From positions 1,364,001-1,428,000 of the forward strand of contig JAHEWK010000017.1 of the NCBI GenBank assembly GCA_020740775.1: a DNA stretch of 64,000 bases, written 5' to 3'. The notes beneath the pieces were generated by a model. That model made no database searches, was not told the origin of the DNA, and saw only the letters and a list, made by a program, of their open reading frames with translations. A program made the position numbers and the translations under genes. Shown here piece after piece: positions 11,810 to 23,587 of the stretch. Position 1 is the first letter of the stretch; every line of letters begins with the position of its first letter. The stretch is from Ilyonectria destructans. Lineage: Eukaryota > Ascomycota > Sordariomycetes > Hypocreales > Nectriaceae.

Positions 11810-12165
11810 ATGCAGTTGTCCACGACCATCTCTGTCCTTTCTATGGCCCTCGCGGCCGCTGCGTCCCCTGAAGTCTTTGCCCGAGGCGGCAAAAATACTG
11901 CCTGCTGCAGCGGCTTTGCCAGCTGCAACGTTGTTGTGGGTGACAACTGCTCCGGTGGGGACGTGTTGAAGTGCAAGACCAATGCTCCTGTGGTAAGTGT
12001 TCCCACGGCAGGTCAACCGCATCCCTATTTTGGCAAAACCCTGCCAATCTCGGCATACTTTGGTAGTTGAGCGCATTAGCATTGCTAACGAGCCCATCCG
12101 GCATGCAGGGTAGTAAAGGTAGTGTCACCGTGATTCGTGCTTTCGACTGCGTCGATATCCTCTAG
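11810..12165 (+). CDS. small secreted cysteine-rich protein, atypical hydrophobin-like
   Basis: Two exons, 11810-11992 and 12109-12165, with a GT-AG intron in phase 0; 79 residues. A clear signal peptide (MQLSTTISVLSMALAAAAS) is followed by six cysteines: CC at 32-33, then singles at 39, 47, 55 and one near the end in AFDCVDIL. The blocks NVVVGDNCSGGDV and KTNAPVG...FDCVDIL resemble the second half of class I hydrophobins, which normally have eight cysteines in a C-CC-C-C-CC-C order. Here the first cysteine and one member of the second CC pair are missing. It may be a diverged hydrophobin or another small secreted protein. A TATA box lies 125 bp upstream. Confidence 0.6.
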
Positions 12166-12507
12166 TCATGAGCAAAGGCGCGTAGAGGTCGGGTGCGAGT
12201 CCGAACGAATGTGGTGAAGGAATGAAAGAATATGCCAGGAACAAATGGATGGCTGCCACTCTTTTTTCCCACTGGGTTTTTTTTAACGAGGGCATCAATC
12301 CAAGGATTAGAATGGTAGTAAGAATAAATTCATTCAGATACCTTGTGTCTAAACTTGCCCTCCCAATCTACGAGTGTGTTCAGCGGTTGAAACAGTTATC
12401 CTAACGAAGCTGTACTTCAGGGCATTCCCCATCGACGAAGATACAACAACGCATGCCTTCTTCGTCCTGAGCGAGTGTGAAATGCTTGAAAGCCAAATAT
12501 TGTCCGC

Positions 12508-12547
12508 TCTTTTTTCCGCGCGCCCGTTCTTTTTTCCGCGCGCCCGT
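12508..12547. repeat. 20-bp tandem duplication
   Basis: tcttttttccgcgcgcccgt occurs twice head to tail (12508-12527 and 12528-12547), just before the 25-bp word shared with 4526-4550. Confidence 0.8.
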
Positions 12548-12552
12548 CCTCT

Positions 12553-12577
12553 AAGAGCCTTTCGTTCCTCAAGGCAT
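12553..12577. repeat. 25-bp word, inverse copy of 4526-4550
   Basis: Exact reverse complement of 4526-4550. No coding sequence is seen around it (12166-14090 holds no gene that I can support). Confidence 0.75.
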
Positions 12578-14092
12578 AGACTCTACTCTAGGCCTCGTGA
12601 GCAGCTGCATCAATGGAGCTTTTGACCCAAGCATCGAATTCGTGTACAAAAGTGGCGCCTTCTATCCAAATACTGTTTCATGTACATGAGTGGCGCCCTT
12701 TGACCTAGGTACCATGTCTTGGAAGTGGCCAAGCCTACGTATAAATGCTTTTATCAACTGTAGTAGAGTTGGTTTTTCCGCCCCAAAGGAACTGGCATAT
12801 ACAATCATAACGCCTCTTCACATTATTCCCCCAATCATGATACTCGTCGATAGTAAACCATGCCAATAGCCTGTCCGACCCCATTTCGCCTTCTAACTGC
12901 CCCGCTGTCACTATCTCTACAAGGTCGTCTATGGCAGCAGAAAGAAGCAAATAGTGAAATTAACAGCATAGAAATAAAGCTATTCTTCTGCCAGCGAATA
13001 TTGTGTGCAGTAAAGAATCGATTGTAAGACGTACAAGTTCTGGGCCAATGCAAGTATGGCTCCTCGTCCAGTCTCTACCCTTGAGAAAAAAGAGCGCCGG
13101 CAACACCAAGCACGCGAGCGGCGTGACCAAACTTATCTCAAAAATCTTGCTAACTATCAACAACCTACTCTCAGAGCACAACAATCCGAATAATGGCTGA
13201 CCCTAGTCCCGTACAACAGATTTGCAACAGCAAAACAGCTCACCAAGTATCTAAACTCTGTTTCCCCATTCTTTCTCTCCAGCCAACTAATCTCAGTTTA
13301 CTATACCTAGCTACCCTACACTCGTGGGGGCCCGATATCAAGTTGCGGACTCAACTCTCCTGTAAATATTTTTCCCCCGCAGCTGCTGTTAGCGCTACGA
13401 TAGGGGAAAATTTTTCACAGGCCACCAAGGCTAGCAATGGCTGCTAGGGCCCATCAGGGCACTAACAGCAGGCAGATGAGGGGTTAAGAGAGTTGACCTC
13501 ATCTGTATTGCAACAGCCACGGCCGCAGCAACGGCAACGGGGGACGATATCGCCCACGACAAGCTGATCTCCCTACGGGCCCGACCTCGGCTATAGCAAT
13601 GGAATACCCTCGACCAGGAAGACCCAGCCGCTGTCGCCCAAGGCAGAGATTCGGTAAGGGGAAGCCAGCGACATACGCTCTGCAACTTGAGAAAAACGAT
13701 CAGCGGAGGGTCTGACTCTGTCATCGTATGATCATAGCTTTGGAGGTCAACCCCCCTTTGGCTTCTTAGAGCCCGGCTCCCTCGCGGGCCTACGCATCTG
13801 GGCCTCTCACGGTCCCCTACACAAAGACTGGTTGATCGACGCAGTAGGCATACTGCGCCCGCACTGCATGCTGACGAGCAGCGGGCTTGATAACTTCTAT
13901 TCTGCAATGTTAGTTAACGGGATTGAAGGAGTCAGGGGGAAATGGGCTGACTGAGGCGGCTATTGATGCGTCAATCCCGCTGCGGACGCTACCCAACACC
14001 CTGATATTTTCTATGTATTTAGATCCTTCTATTTAGTTAGCCTAGCACGCCATCTTGCCCCATCGAGGGATTGGCGAGGACCTTGTGCCCGC

Positions 14093-14605
14093 ATGGCGTT
14101 AATGAAACACACACACACACACATACAAGTTGCGGACTCCAGCACCAGCAGATGGGCTGACTGCTGGGTTCCCAAGACGCCAAACAACCCAATCGAGGCT
14201 ACTTCTCAAACTGACTTTATTAAAAGTCGAATCTCTTGTCATCAAAGCAGCTCTCCAACGTCTATTCTAGCCGCTATAGATCAATTTGCGAAGGGGGCGC
14301 AAGGAATAATGCATCAGATGGCATTATTAAAGGCCGAGGTCAACAATCTTCGAGAGGCAAATGCAACACTTAGTAAGCGGCGCAGGGCACAAAAAACACG
14401 TCTGCGGCAAGGAGGGAGCATGACTCTAGCTGAGGGACAAGAGCTACAAGACCAGAGAGACATTGATGAGCAGGTAAGGGAAGAAACACGGCAGAATGGT
14501 GGTCGTAAGAAGCGCACCGAGACGAGGCAACCGCGTTGTGGAACATGTGGAAAGACCGGGCATAATGCACGGACATGCAAGAAGGATGTAGAAGTATCTA
14601 AATGA
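14093..14605 (+). mobile_element. Fot/pogo-type transposase, C-terminal remnant
   Basis: The frame from about 14150 has the layout of the C-terminal tail of fungal Fot1/pogo (Tc1-mariner superfamily) transposases: a short helix region (IDQFAKGAQGIMHQMALLKA), a basic stretch (SKRRRAQKTRLRQGG), SMTLAEGQELQDQRDIDEQV, and a terminal zinc knuckle CGTCGKTGHNARTC. The DNA-binding and DDE catalytic parts are absent upstream, so this is a dead 3' scrap. A (CA)n microsatellite at 14108-14122 sits at the start of the open frame. Confidence 0.75.
14108..14122. repeat. (CA)n microsatellite
   Basis: Seven to eight CA units in the 5' part of the Fot/pogo scrap. Confidence 0.8.
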
Positions 14606-14685
14606 AGAGGATAGTGATTGATTTTAATTGATTTCAGACATTGTGGTTATTTTATGATGAAGTTTGAGGTAAGCGTGTAGTTTTG

Positions 14686-14719
14686 TGGCCAGCTCGCTAT
14701 GCTGGCCAGCTCGCTATGC
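14686..14719. repeat. 17-bp perfect tandem duplication
   Basis: tggccagctcgctatgc occurs twice in direct succession. No gene is seen from 14606 to 15621. Confidence 0.85.
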
Positions 14720-15621
14720 ATGTACGTTACAACTTGGGTTGACTAAGAAGTTAGAACAACTAAAGAGAACCAGAATGAGAGTTGGGAACGACATAAAACA
14801 GGTGAATGAAGACAAACAATCCCGCGAACTCCCAAGTCCTGATTGGGCGACATTCTGCAGACTCTAGTCGACAACCTTCAAGAGACGGTTATACAAAGCT
14901 TTCCTGACCGCTCTTCAATCAGATGACTAGCGATGTGGAGGCTCCCTCAAACATTCAACAGATCTTGCTTGGGCACTGAGCCTGGGGCGGGCAACCCAGC
15001 GACTCACGGAGAAAAGAGACAACATCGACGAGACCGTAGTTACACAAGCAATGTGGCACAACGCACATGAAATGAAGAAATACTGTTTTGGGATGGCCAG
15101 CAGGGTTGGGTTTCATGCATCATCCCTCTAACTGGCCGCCTAATGTGATGAACTCTGCTAGCATGGTGGCTTCTCGGTCTGCATGGTTCCGGGCCAGCAT
15201 AGGCTTGACTGGGTTAGGGGGATGGAAGCACTCGGCTGGATCCCCGACGCCAACAATAGGTGATCAGGGGTCAGGGGTCAGGCCAACCCCTGGCCCGCCC
15301 TAGCCTTGTTTCCCCAATTCTTCTCACTCGTCAGTCTCATCCATATGCTTTTTTGCTCTGCTTCGTCCTCTTTTTTTCGTCTTCAATCTCCTCCCGGCCA
15401 ACTCCAACATGATTCCGCTGCCCTAATCGTCTCTCCAGGCCCCAAGCTGGTCCCAGCTCCGAACCGTCGTGTCCAGTAAATCAGCAATGTGCAGTATTCT
15501 TCGAGGGCGTCCCAGTTACCGATGCTTCTACTTTCCTTCCATAAAACCTCAGATCCATCTCCCCCGCCTCGCCAAGGACCGTCCGGTGTCTCGAGAAACC
15601 CCAGACCGGCATCAGTGCAAG

Positions 15622-18444
15622 TCAAGTGATGATGCAGCCTTTTTTCTTCCCTTGGCCCGTGCCAATGCTTCCATTGTTGCTTCTGTTCCCGGGGCTTGGC
15701 GCAGTTGCCATGGTCGGGGTGTGATTGAGTTTTGCGTGGTGATGCTGCTGCTCCTCGCTGTGCCAAGCCGCAGGGCTACTGAAGGCATTCGTGGGAAGTG
15801 TTCCAGACATAGCATCATAACCCCCATTCGCCACGTTAATCACTGTAGCGCCATTGTGGTTTGCACTCGAACCAGATGCATAGCTGTATGCAGGGCTGAA
15901 TGGTGCGCCTCCACTTGCAGGCATACCCTGGCCAGGGCGTGGCGCGTTGTGGGTGACATGCCAAAGCCTGCCGCTGCCGCTACTGCGACTGCAGCACTGT
16001 TCGCAGAGGTTTCATCGACATTGTCCTGCAAACCGCTGATTTGTGTCTCGTTTTCGTGCGTCTCCGGGTGGTGTGGCAACGGCGTTGGGGTCGCGAGTAG
16101 TCCAGGAGATGACTGGGGGGACCATGCCCGCGGTGTAGGAGAAGGATCGCCGAGGATTTGCTGGAGTTGGGGGTCCAGAAGCCGAAGTTGTCAGACTGGC
16201 GATAACTTTCACTTCGGGTCGCTTTCGAGTTATCTGGGATGTACTCTTGCGCTTGAGATTAGGTCGATCAGACCCGTCGGTGACTCGGGTAGTGTAAAGC
16301 TCGTGGCCAGTGTACGAGTCTGTCGTAAAGTCGACAACCACGTCCGAGAGACTCAAATTGGCAGCGTCGAAACTGAAGGACTGGCCACCTGGGCCACCGA
16401 TATTGGAGTAGCGATCGAAGAAATTCTCACTGTGGAAGCCGGACGTATATCGCATCGAGTTCTGCGCCAAGGTCTTGACCAATTCCCCATGGGCGTTGTA
16501 GATGCCCTGCAATGTCTCCCGTTGGTGTTGAACACAGGCCCATGCATACCGAAGCTCGCTCAACTGCTGCATCTCCCGAGACAAGAAGTCTGCCGATGAG
16601 CTAAAGACATTGACCTCGCCGTTGCCGCCCTGCTCGCTGTAGTGTGCGCCGTGAATGTGTACCGTCCCTGCCGTGCAGATGCAGTAACCGGCAAATGCAG
16701 GCCATTCGATCGTGCCCGTTTGCTTCCCGAATTCTATCAATTCAGCAATGGCGTTGGCATGGAGAAAGCACATGTTGGTAGCCTCGATCTGCCATGACTG
16801 ATGCTGCCCGATCTCGGCAAGCTCGGCCAAGTCAATAGGTAGGAATGGTCGGTAGATAAGGCAATGGATGAGATGGTAGATGAGCTTGCTGAGGACCAGA
16901 ACGGTCGAGTCCGCCTGGCCGAAAAGGGTGTTCAGACTAGAGAAGACGTCTTCAGTACCCGAAGCCCAGATATCAAGATCGTATCGAATCTTGGAGAGAC
17001 TCGAAAGGGAGTGCCAAGGGAAATGGGAATCCCCCTTCACGCCACCTGCCGCCAGATATCGATTCGTGATTCCGAGTATTCGTGTGATATCGATGAGCAT
17101 GCCCGTGCTTCCTTGTGGCTTTTTACCACTAGCCTGAAAGTACTGGAGGTTGGAGCCTGCCTGAAAGAACTCCCCCTCCACTGGCAGTGATAATGAGTTC
17201 GGTGACCAACATGGAAGTCGGAGGAGGATGGAATTATCGCTAATAAGGCAGGGTCTTTTCGAGCCTGTGGCTTGGAATCGATCGAGCAAGTAGCAGGTCC
17301 AGAAGAGTCGTCTCCGCATCTCTCGCTCGACAGGTGTCATTCGGGCTTGCGAGTCCTTTTCTCGGTGGATTTCAAGCGCCATCGCCATCCCTGTTGCGCT
17401 CGCTAGATGTCGTCAGTAAGGCGAACCAGAGGCTCCGAGAGGGGAGGGTGTTGTTACTCATTAGCATGTACGCCTTCTTCCCTCTCCCAGATGCTGTGAA
17501 GGCGCTCACGAGGAGCAGGAGCGCCTGGAGGGCATCAATTGATGGATCATCAGTGCTAATTTCTCTTCTTACACGAGTAGCAAAGTCATCGCTCAGCCTG
17601 GTAGCTGCCTGATATCCGCTTGGGTGGGGAGTGTATCTAGATGCACAAGTCAGAAAACGGACCGAGGTGGTTTAGATTGGACATACCTCGCGGCAACGGC
17701 TGAAATGGCGTAAGAAAGATATTTAGGAAGTTGATTCAACTGAAGTCGTTGCCTGACGGAGGATTCGTCGAGAATGTAGTAGGGCTTGCCGTGAAATCGG
17801 GTGAAGTAGGTGTCAAGGTGAGTATCTGCCGGGGCGGCATTTGGAGATAGTTCTCTGCACAAGGGTTAGATTCGGATTTCCAAGAACCATGAGACTGCCT
17901 GAGATCGGACCTGTTGATGTGTGTTTGTGGGGAGAGCATTGTCAAGTCAGTATCGCAAGGAGACGCCCGCGTGTCAAGTGCGATACGCTTGGGGGCCGGC
18001 TCTCCCCCTTCTCCAGCCTGGGAGCCAGATCCTGAGGTGTCTGTTTTTGCAGACGTCGGGCCATTCGCAACCGTTTGCGACGTATAATCGTCGTTCTTTT
18101 CCTTTAGCTTTGCTTCTAGTCCATCCACCCTCTTCAAAAGCGCTTCCAGCACATCCGTCTTGGGCCCACGTTTCTTTGGCACAGCGTCTATCCAGGCGCG
18201 GATTTAGTTAGCACATCGATATGAAGCAGGCAACTCCAATCAAGGGACCTCCTAGGTCACATTCTTCTACAAGGTAGACAAAGGCTTACCATATATACAC
18301 GGGCATTGGAAGACCTGACAAGCTTCGCAAGATGGTCGAAGTCGGTTACATTTAATCTGGGCATGTAGTGTTAGGCAACGTCGAGTTATTGAGTGGAGTG
18401 AGGGTGCCGCTCACCTTTCGCTTCCGGCACGACTTGCAATTCAT
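15622..18444 (-). pseudogene. Zn(II)2Cys6 transcription factor with two C-terminal frameshifts
   Basis: Minus-strand exons 18444-18415, 18356-18290, 18187-17911, 17854-17687, 17636-17458 and 17402 onward, all with GT-AG introns and matching phases. The zinc cluster starts at residue 3: C3-x2-C6-x6-C13-x6-C20-x2-C23-x6-C30, followed by the linker [20 protein letters not shown] and a heptad region. The middle homology domain includes [20 protein letters not shown]. Such proteins bind CGG half-sites in the nucleus and control pathway genes; the target is not evident. Near 16175-16190 the frame shifts: the natural continuation reads [19 protein letters not shown] in the next frame; near 15945-15960 it shifts again to HNAPRPGQGMPASGG and runs to a stop at 15622. 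The conserved DNA-binding and regulatory domains are unaffected, so the gene may be functional if these are base-calling errors. Confidence 0.8.
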
Positions 18445-21400
18445 CGAGACGGGAGACGGGACGGGCGAGATGGGGTTGATGACCAGAATTAGGGTGAGTC
18501 GTGCTCAGAAGATGGATGGTAAAACAGGGTTGACCAGCCCCGGAGGCCAAAATTGTACGACTGACCCGAACGCCAGTGGTTGGTCTCATTTTCGAGGTTG
18601 CTGGTGTGGGGAGGGGGACGATGACGGTAGTGTCGATGGGTAGTGGGGACGCCGAGTTCCCGTCGCTTGCTCCGTGGCTTGCTCTAGCTAGCTCTGGGAG
18701 CATGTAATAAGGTAGAGGCGGACCATGGTCGTCCAGTACAGAATTTGTACACCGAGTTGGCGCCTCGGCCAGCCTGGCGATTGGAGCGCACCCCAGGACG
18801 AGCTTATGAAGAGGAGAAGGCCCCGCATGATGGATGATATAATTTCAATTGCGTATTTAAAGTTCGTTAGCGGATAGCATTCAGCATATGTGCCCGTAAT
18901 TTTTTCGAAAATTTACAAGTTTGCGCACTATAAACATCACCCTCCCTCCTGTACACGGAGGCAAAGTGCACGGCTAGGAAGCTCTGCGCCCGCAGAAATA
19001 ACATAGTAGCAATCGGGGCGGCGGTATAGTTCCGGTTACTATGCACCGGATTGAGAAACAAAATAGTTAATTATACCGACCCAAGATGTAACCAGCCCAG
19101 CTTCTGCGTGACGGCGTAAGCAACTAAATAACTCAGAGAATCCCAGGAGGAAAAGGGGGCGGGGGCTGAGTTCAGCTCGTGTCGCACAGGACAAAGCTTC
19201 CCCATCGGTAATAATTTCCGTACTGTGGGGTCAGTAAGGTATTTTGAAGCGCACAGGCGCCCAAGCGAAGCTGAACAAAATCTCACCCCTTTCCGCCCGT
19301 TGTTGTATGTATTCTGGCGCCAGTGGGTCCGTCGGTCTGTGCGGGTCGGTAGATAAGCCGACTGGAATGCAAGGCTGATAGCTTCGTGGACTGGCCAAAC
19401 GAGGGTCCAAGGGTCGGCACAGACATTTCGCTTAGAGAGGATGAATATTGAAGTATCTTGTTAGCGGTCTACTTAGAACAGCAGCTTGGAGCGATGCCTA
19501 TCTCAGAAGGGCATGTAAGAGGCCCGTAGTCCGAGCAATTAGTAACATGATTCAAGATAAATATAGTTGGTTATTACGGAGTAATTGAAGGAAGACTATT
19601 ACGCCTACATACTGATGCAGTCATCGGGTTCTAAAGAGGCCGCCAGTAAGCTTAGAGCTCGGGGCCCATAGGTCAAGCTTCCTAAGATGCTGATGCTACG
19701 TTCTCAAAGATAGCGCTGTTCAGGCACGAAACAATGGATTCTCCATTCGTCAGTCCCGAAGTCAGGCAAGTCAAAGCCGCTCCCACTGCGAATGGACTAA
19801 GCGCCGTTGTGCAGAGCGGGACATCAATGATTGTGAGGGAACGATCATGTGACTTTCATACTTTATGAATAGTCTCACTTTATGAATATTGTGTAAATAG
19901 CTTAAGTCAGTGCCGCCGTTTTGGGACAGGGGAACTACTGAGACGGTTCGTCTTCTACGGTGCGCTAGCGTCTTGAGCGGAGCGACGGTTGTCAGAATGG
20001 AGAAAAGCCTATACCTAAGCACCTGTACCTCTGGTATGGGGCTCCTACTTTTGGTACTTGGCGCAGTCGTTTTTCCGTTTGACAACGGTTGTTCTCGCCT
20101 TACCTTGCTGCCTCACATGCTAGTCCTGCCTGCATACGTGGGCCAAGAGGCTGGCAAAACCCTCCGGTCGCACAATGCTAGCTCAGCACCTGCATGGCTT
20201 TTTAGTGCAGCGGAAATTGCCGCCTGCGGCTTTTCGGCACCTGGGGGAGAGAGGTTAAGAGGCTAGACTGGTGTGGGTGGTCGGGAACAGTCAATTTTGG
20301 AGCAGATCACAGCGCCTGGTTGGTCTGGCCTGGGCAGTGTGGGGTGTCAATGCACACGGGACCAGGGAACGAAATGTTGGATAGATCGAGGCGCAAATCA
20401 GCAGCCCAAGGTTGCGGAGAGACGCGTCGATAGTTGAGGCGATCCTGGGTCATTAGCGCAAACCATGCCATGTCCCCGGCCAGTCAAGGGCAACTCGTAG
20501 ACGAAACCCAAGCCCCACAAACCCATCATCAGGTGCCATGAGTTGGTCGATCCATCCTTAGTGGTTATTAGAATGCTTGGCCGCCTGTGCGCGCTGTGCG
20601 ACAAGGCCTGGTTGCGTGCGGAGAAACAGTGCCTTTGACAGCGTCTTAACGCGATCCAACCCTTGTCCATCTCGACTCATCAAACTTACCGCCTTCCGGC
20701 CTGAATCAAGCTACATATCCAACAGTTAGATCGAGAAGCTCCCATCAGTCAGTTCCAACGGCGGACTGGCTCCGAATCTCAAATCATCACATCCATTGTC
20801 AACCGACAGCCACAGAATGAGACTCGGGGTTTCGATAGCCCAAAGACCCGTATTGGCTTGGTTGCCGTTTTAACGCTGGGCGACGGACCCTGCTCCAAGC
20901 ATTATGACTCATGAAGCAGTTGCTGATGGGATAGGAATAGCTCGAGATAAGCGAAGACCAGTATTCAGCGACTGCTCAGCATCATCAAGGAGGCCTTGCA
21001 GAGAAGATGGCTTGTTACAGGACCAGCCCCTGAATCCTTCCAATTCCCTATTTCGGAGGTGAGCGCCATGTCACCCTTGGACAGCTTGACCTGGACTCTT
21101 GCCGTACTCGCTCGATTGGAATCTTACCCCTCACAGCAATGGTTCGTCGTCCATCCCGTCACAGGTAAGGCCAGGAGTACAAGGCATGGCGGTTGGTTGA
21201 TCATGTCTCGGGAGTTTCCGCCACAGAGAGAACAAGGCTCATGTCAGCGATAAGGCATATTCAGATCCACTCTGATGGTCCCTGTGCCGGGTTCACGGCA
21301 TCGGCAATTGATGGGCTGTAAGTCGCAGCGTCGCTTTTTGCGGCTCCGACTCGATGCGCTCGCGCGCAACTACGAGCCCGCCGCCACCACCGACAACATC

Positions 21401-21717
21401 CCCAAAGCGACGATCGCCCCAACTACCCCAACGAGCCGACCTCGCTCGTGGTTCTTTCGCCGCCGGTTTAAACCCAGACCCAGAAGACCCAGGACCAGCC
21501 AGCCCCCGTTCAGATCGCCAGCATGTCCAGCCTCTCTCTGAGTCGGTCTTCCCCTCACCTCTCCGGCTCTCGCCACGCCCCTACAGTGCACTGCGATTTA
21601 CTACCACGGCGCTCCGACTCCACCCACGCTCGTCGCTCCTCAAATTGCTGGCCCAGCATGGTGCTTTGCTACCGATCACGATAAGTCTACGTCGCCCTCC
21701 GCATCGAGACCATCATC
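18445..21717. other. intergenic stretch, no gene seen
   Basis: No domain found on either strand. It holds the promoters of the Zn2Cys6 gene and of the YANK-type kinase, and one copy of a dispersed repeat at 19836-19909. Confidence 0.4.
19836..19909 (+). repeat. dispersed repeat, third copy of the 44.8/45.7 kb arm
   Basis: From gtgagggaacgatcatgtga to taaatagcttaagtcag this matches the inner part of the inverted-repeat arms at 44764-44932 (reverse complement) and 45650-45811. It shares the 12-bp insertion found only in the first arm. Confidence 0.75.
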
Positions 21718-23587
21718 ATGGGCAACGGCCAAGGAAAGCCCGTCGACCTCAATGGCGAAGGTACGTAAATCCCCTGCGGCTTTGCCCGCGAGTCCCACGC
21801 GCCCTCCTGTCTCTCCCACGTGTGTCCTGCACGTGTGTCCTGCATGGTGCGTCCTTCCCGTCCTGCCCCCCCCCCCCGCCCCCCGGGCCCCCGCGGGGCC
21901 ATTGAGATTGTGCCATCGCAGCAGCGGGGCCGCCAGATCCACCTCGCTCACGAACCACGCTGACTCCCACCGCCGCAGTCAACCTCAACCACTTCCGCCT
22001 GTTGAGAGTCATCGGCCGAGGCGCCTTTGGAAAGGTGCGCATCGTCGAGCGCAAGGACACCAACCTGTCCTTTGCTCTCAAGTACATCCGCAAGGATGAA
22101 GGTACGCCACCGACTCGGTCTTTTCGCGGTCCCACCCGTCCCCTCGACTTCTGTCCCACGGTTACCGTCTCGACGACATCCCGTCCTTCTGCCTCAAAGT
22201 CCCGTCTCCTTAGGTTGCGCAATGTGTTTGCTCCGACGCTGACTACGATGCCATGACTGCAGTCGTACGATCCGAGAGCGTACGAAACATCATCCGCGAG
22301 AGGCGGATGCTCGAATACGTCAACCACCCCTTCATTTGCAACTTGAGATACAGCTTCCAGGATATCGAGTACATGTACGACCCCACCAATACTCTGCCGA
22401 GGCGTGCCATGCTTGTGGCTTACACGCAGTGACAGGTACCTTGTGGTCGACTTGATGACCGGCGGTGATTTGCGATTCCACATCTCCAGAAAGACCTTCA
22501 CCGAGAAGGCGGTCAGGTTCTGGATCGCCGAGCTGGGGTGCGCCCTGAGGTATATCCACAGCCAGAACATCGTCCACAGAGATATCAAGCCCGACAACGT
22601 CCTTCTCGACGCCGACGGCCACGTCCACTTGACCGATTTTGTACGTTCCTGCCGTCTCCGCCCTGCAGGTGTGCATTTGCTAACCGTGAGCTAGAATGTT
22701 GCCTCGGATGTCGTCGCTGGCAGGACTCTGACGAGCAAGTCCGGTACTCGGGCCTATCTTGCCCCCGAAGTATATGCTGGAAAGAGATATGATGTCCGCG
22801 CGGATTGGTGGTCACTGGGTGTCCTATTCTACGAGTGCATCTACAACAAGGTACGCCTCAATGGCTGCACGCTTCTCTCTGAGCAGACGGCATTGCCCCC
22901 CCTCCGTGTGCTAGATAAGCAGGACTGACTCGATAAAAGCGACCCTTTGACGGTGGCTCCGAAGGCTCCCTCAGCTCGCAGATCCAGGTCGCCAACCCCA
23001 AGTACCCCGTCACACAGCCCCCCGTGTCACTCGCCTGCCTCTATGCGATCGGCTCCGCCCTCGACCCCAACCGAGACACTCGCATGGGATCGACATGGGA
23101 TAGCTTCGCCAATCACGAATTCTTTAAGGTCTTCGACTTTGAGCTCCTCGAGCAGAAGCGGATCGGGCCTATCTTTGTTCCCTCCTCCGACAAGACCAAC
23201 TTCGACGCCACCTACGATGTGGAAGAACTACTCTTCGAGGAAGCGCCGCTCGAGGCCCGAGCAAGACGCCAGAAGCCGAGAGAGCGGTTAAAAGAGGATG
23301 CGACCGATAAGGACATCCGCAAGGATGAGCTATTTCGAATGATTGAGACCGACTTTCGGCCGTTTGACTACACTATGGCTGCATACAAGAAGTGAGCTGG
23401 CTCATCCTTCTGACCCTGTGCCCCGTGTGCTAACCCCAGCAGGATCACTGAAGGCGCCGAGGGCAAGAACGAGGGCTCAGGCGGCATGGTTGGATTCCTG
23501 AAGAGCAAGAAAGGGCGGAACAACCGCCCGAAACCCAAGGAGAGGGGTGTGTTGGGCAAGAGAGGCGTCCGAGTTGTCATCGGCTAG
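21718..23587 (+). CDS. STK32/YANK-type serine/threonine protein kinase
   Basis: Seven exons: 21718-21760, 21979-22101, 22263-22374, 22436-22640, 22695-22850, 22940-23391 and 23443-23587; 1236 nt, 411 residues, every junction in phase. The start [14 protein letters not shown] is an N-myristoylation signal (Gly2), suggesting membrane attachment. The kinase domain has [10 protein letters not shown] (25-34), the ATP lysine Lys49 (FALKY), [12 protein letters not shown] (from 140), DFN at 160-162 and [11 protein letters not shown]. The DFN form and the extended C-lobe (RPFDGGSEG, then [18 protein letters not shown]) match the YANK/STK32 branch of AGC kinases rather than PKA or S6K. The C-terminus ends with a Lys/Arg-rich stretch. 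Intron 1 holds a C12 run. No lesion is seen. Substrates are unknown. Confidence 0.9.

Noticed and set aside
15469..16599. 376-codon plus-strand frame
   Set aside because: Lies antisense over the Zn2Cys6 gene, which has a clear domain structure and introns; the frame itself has no domain.
21749..22597. 282-codon minus-strand frame
   Set aside because: Antisense to the YANK-type kinase and crossing its introns; no domain.
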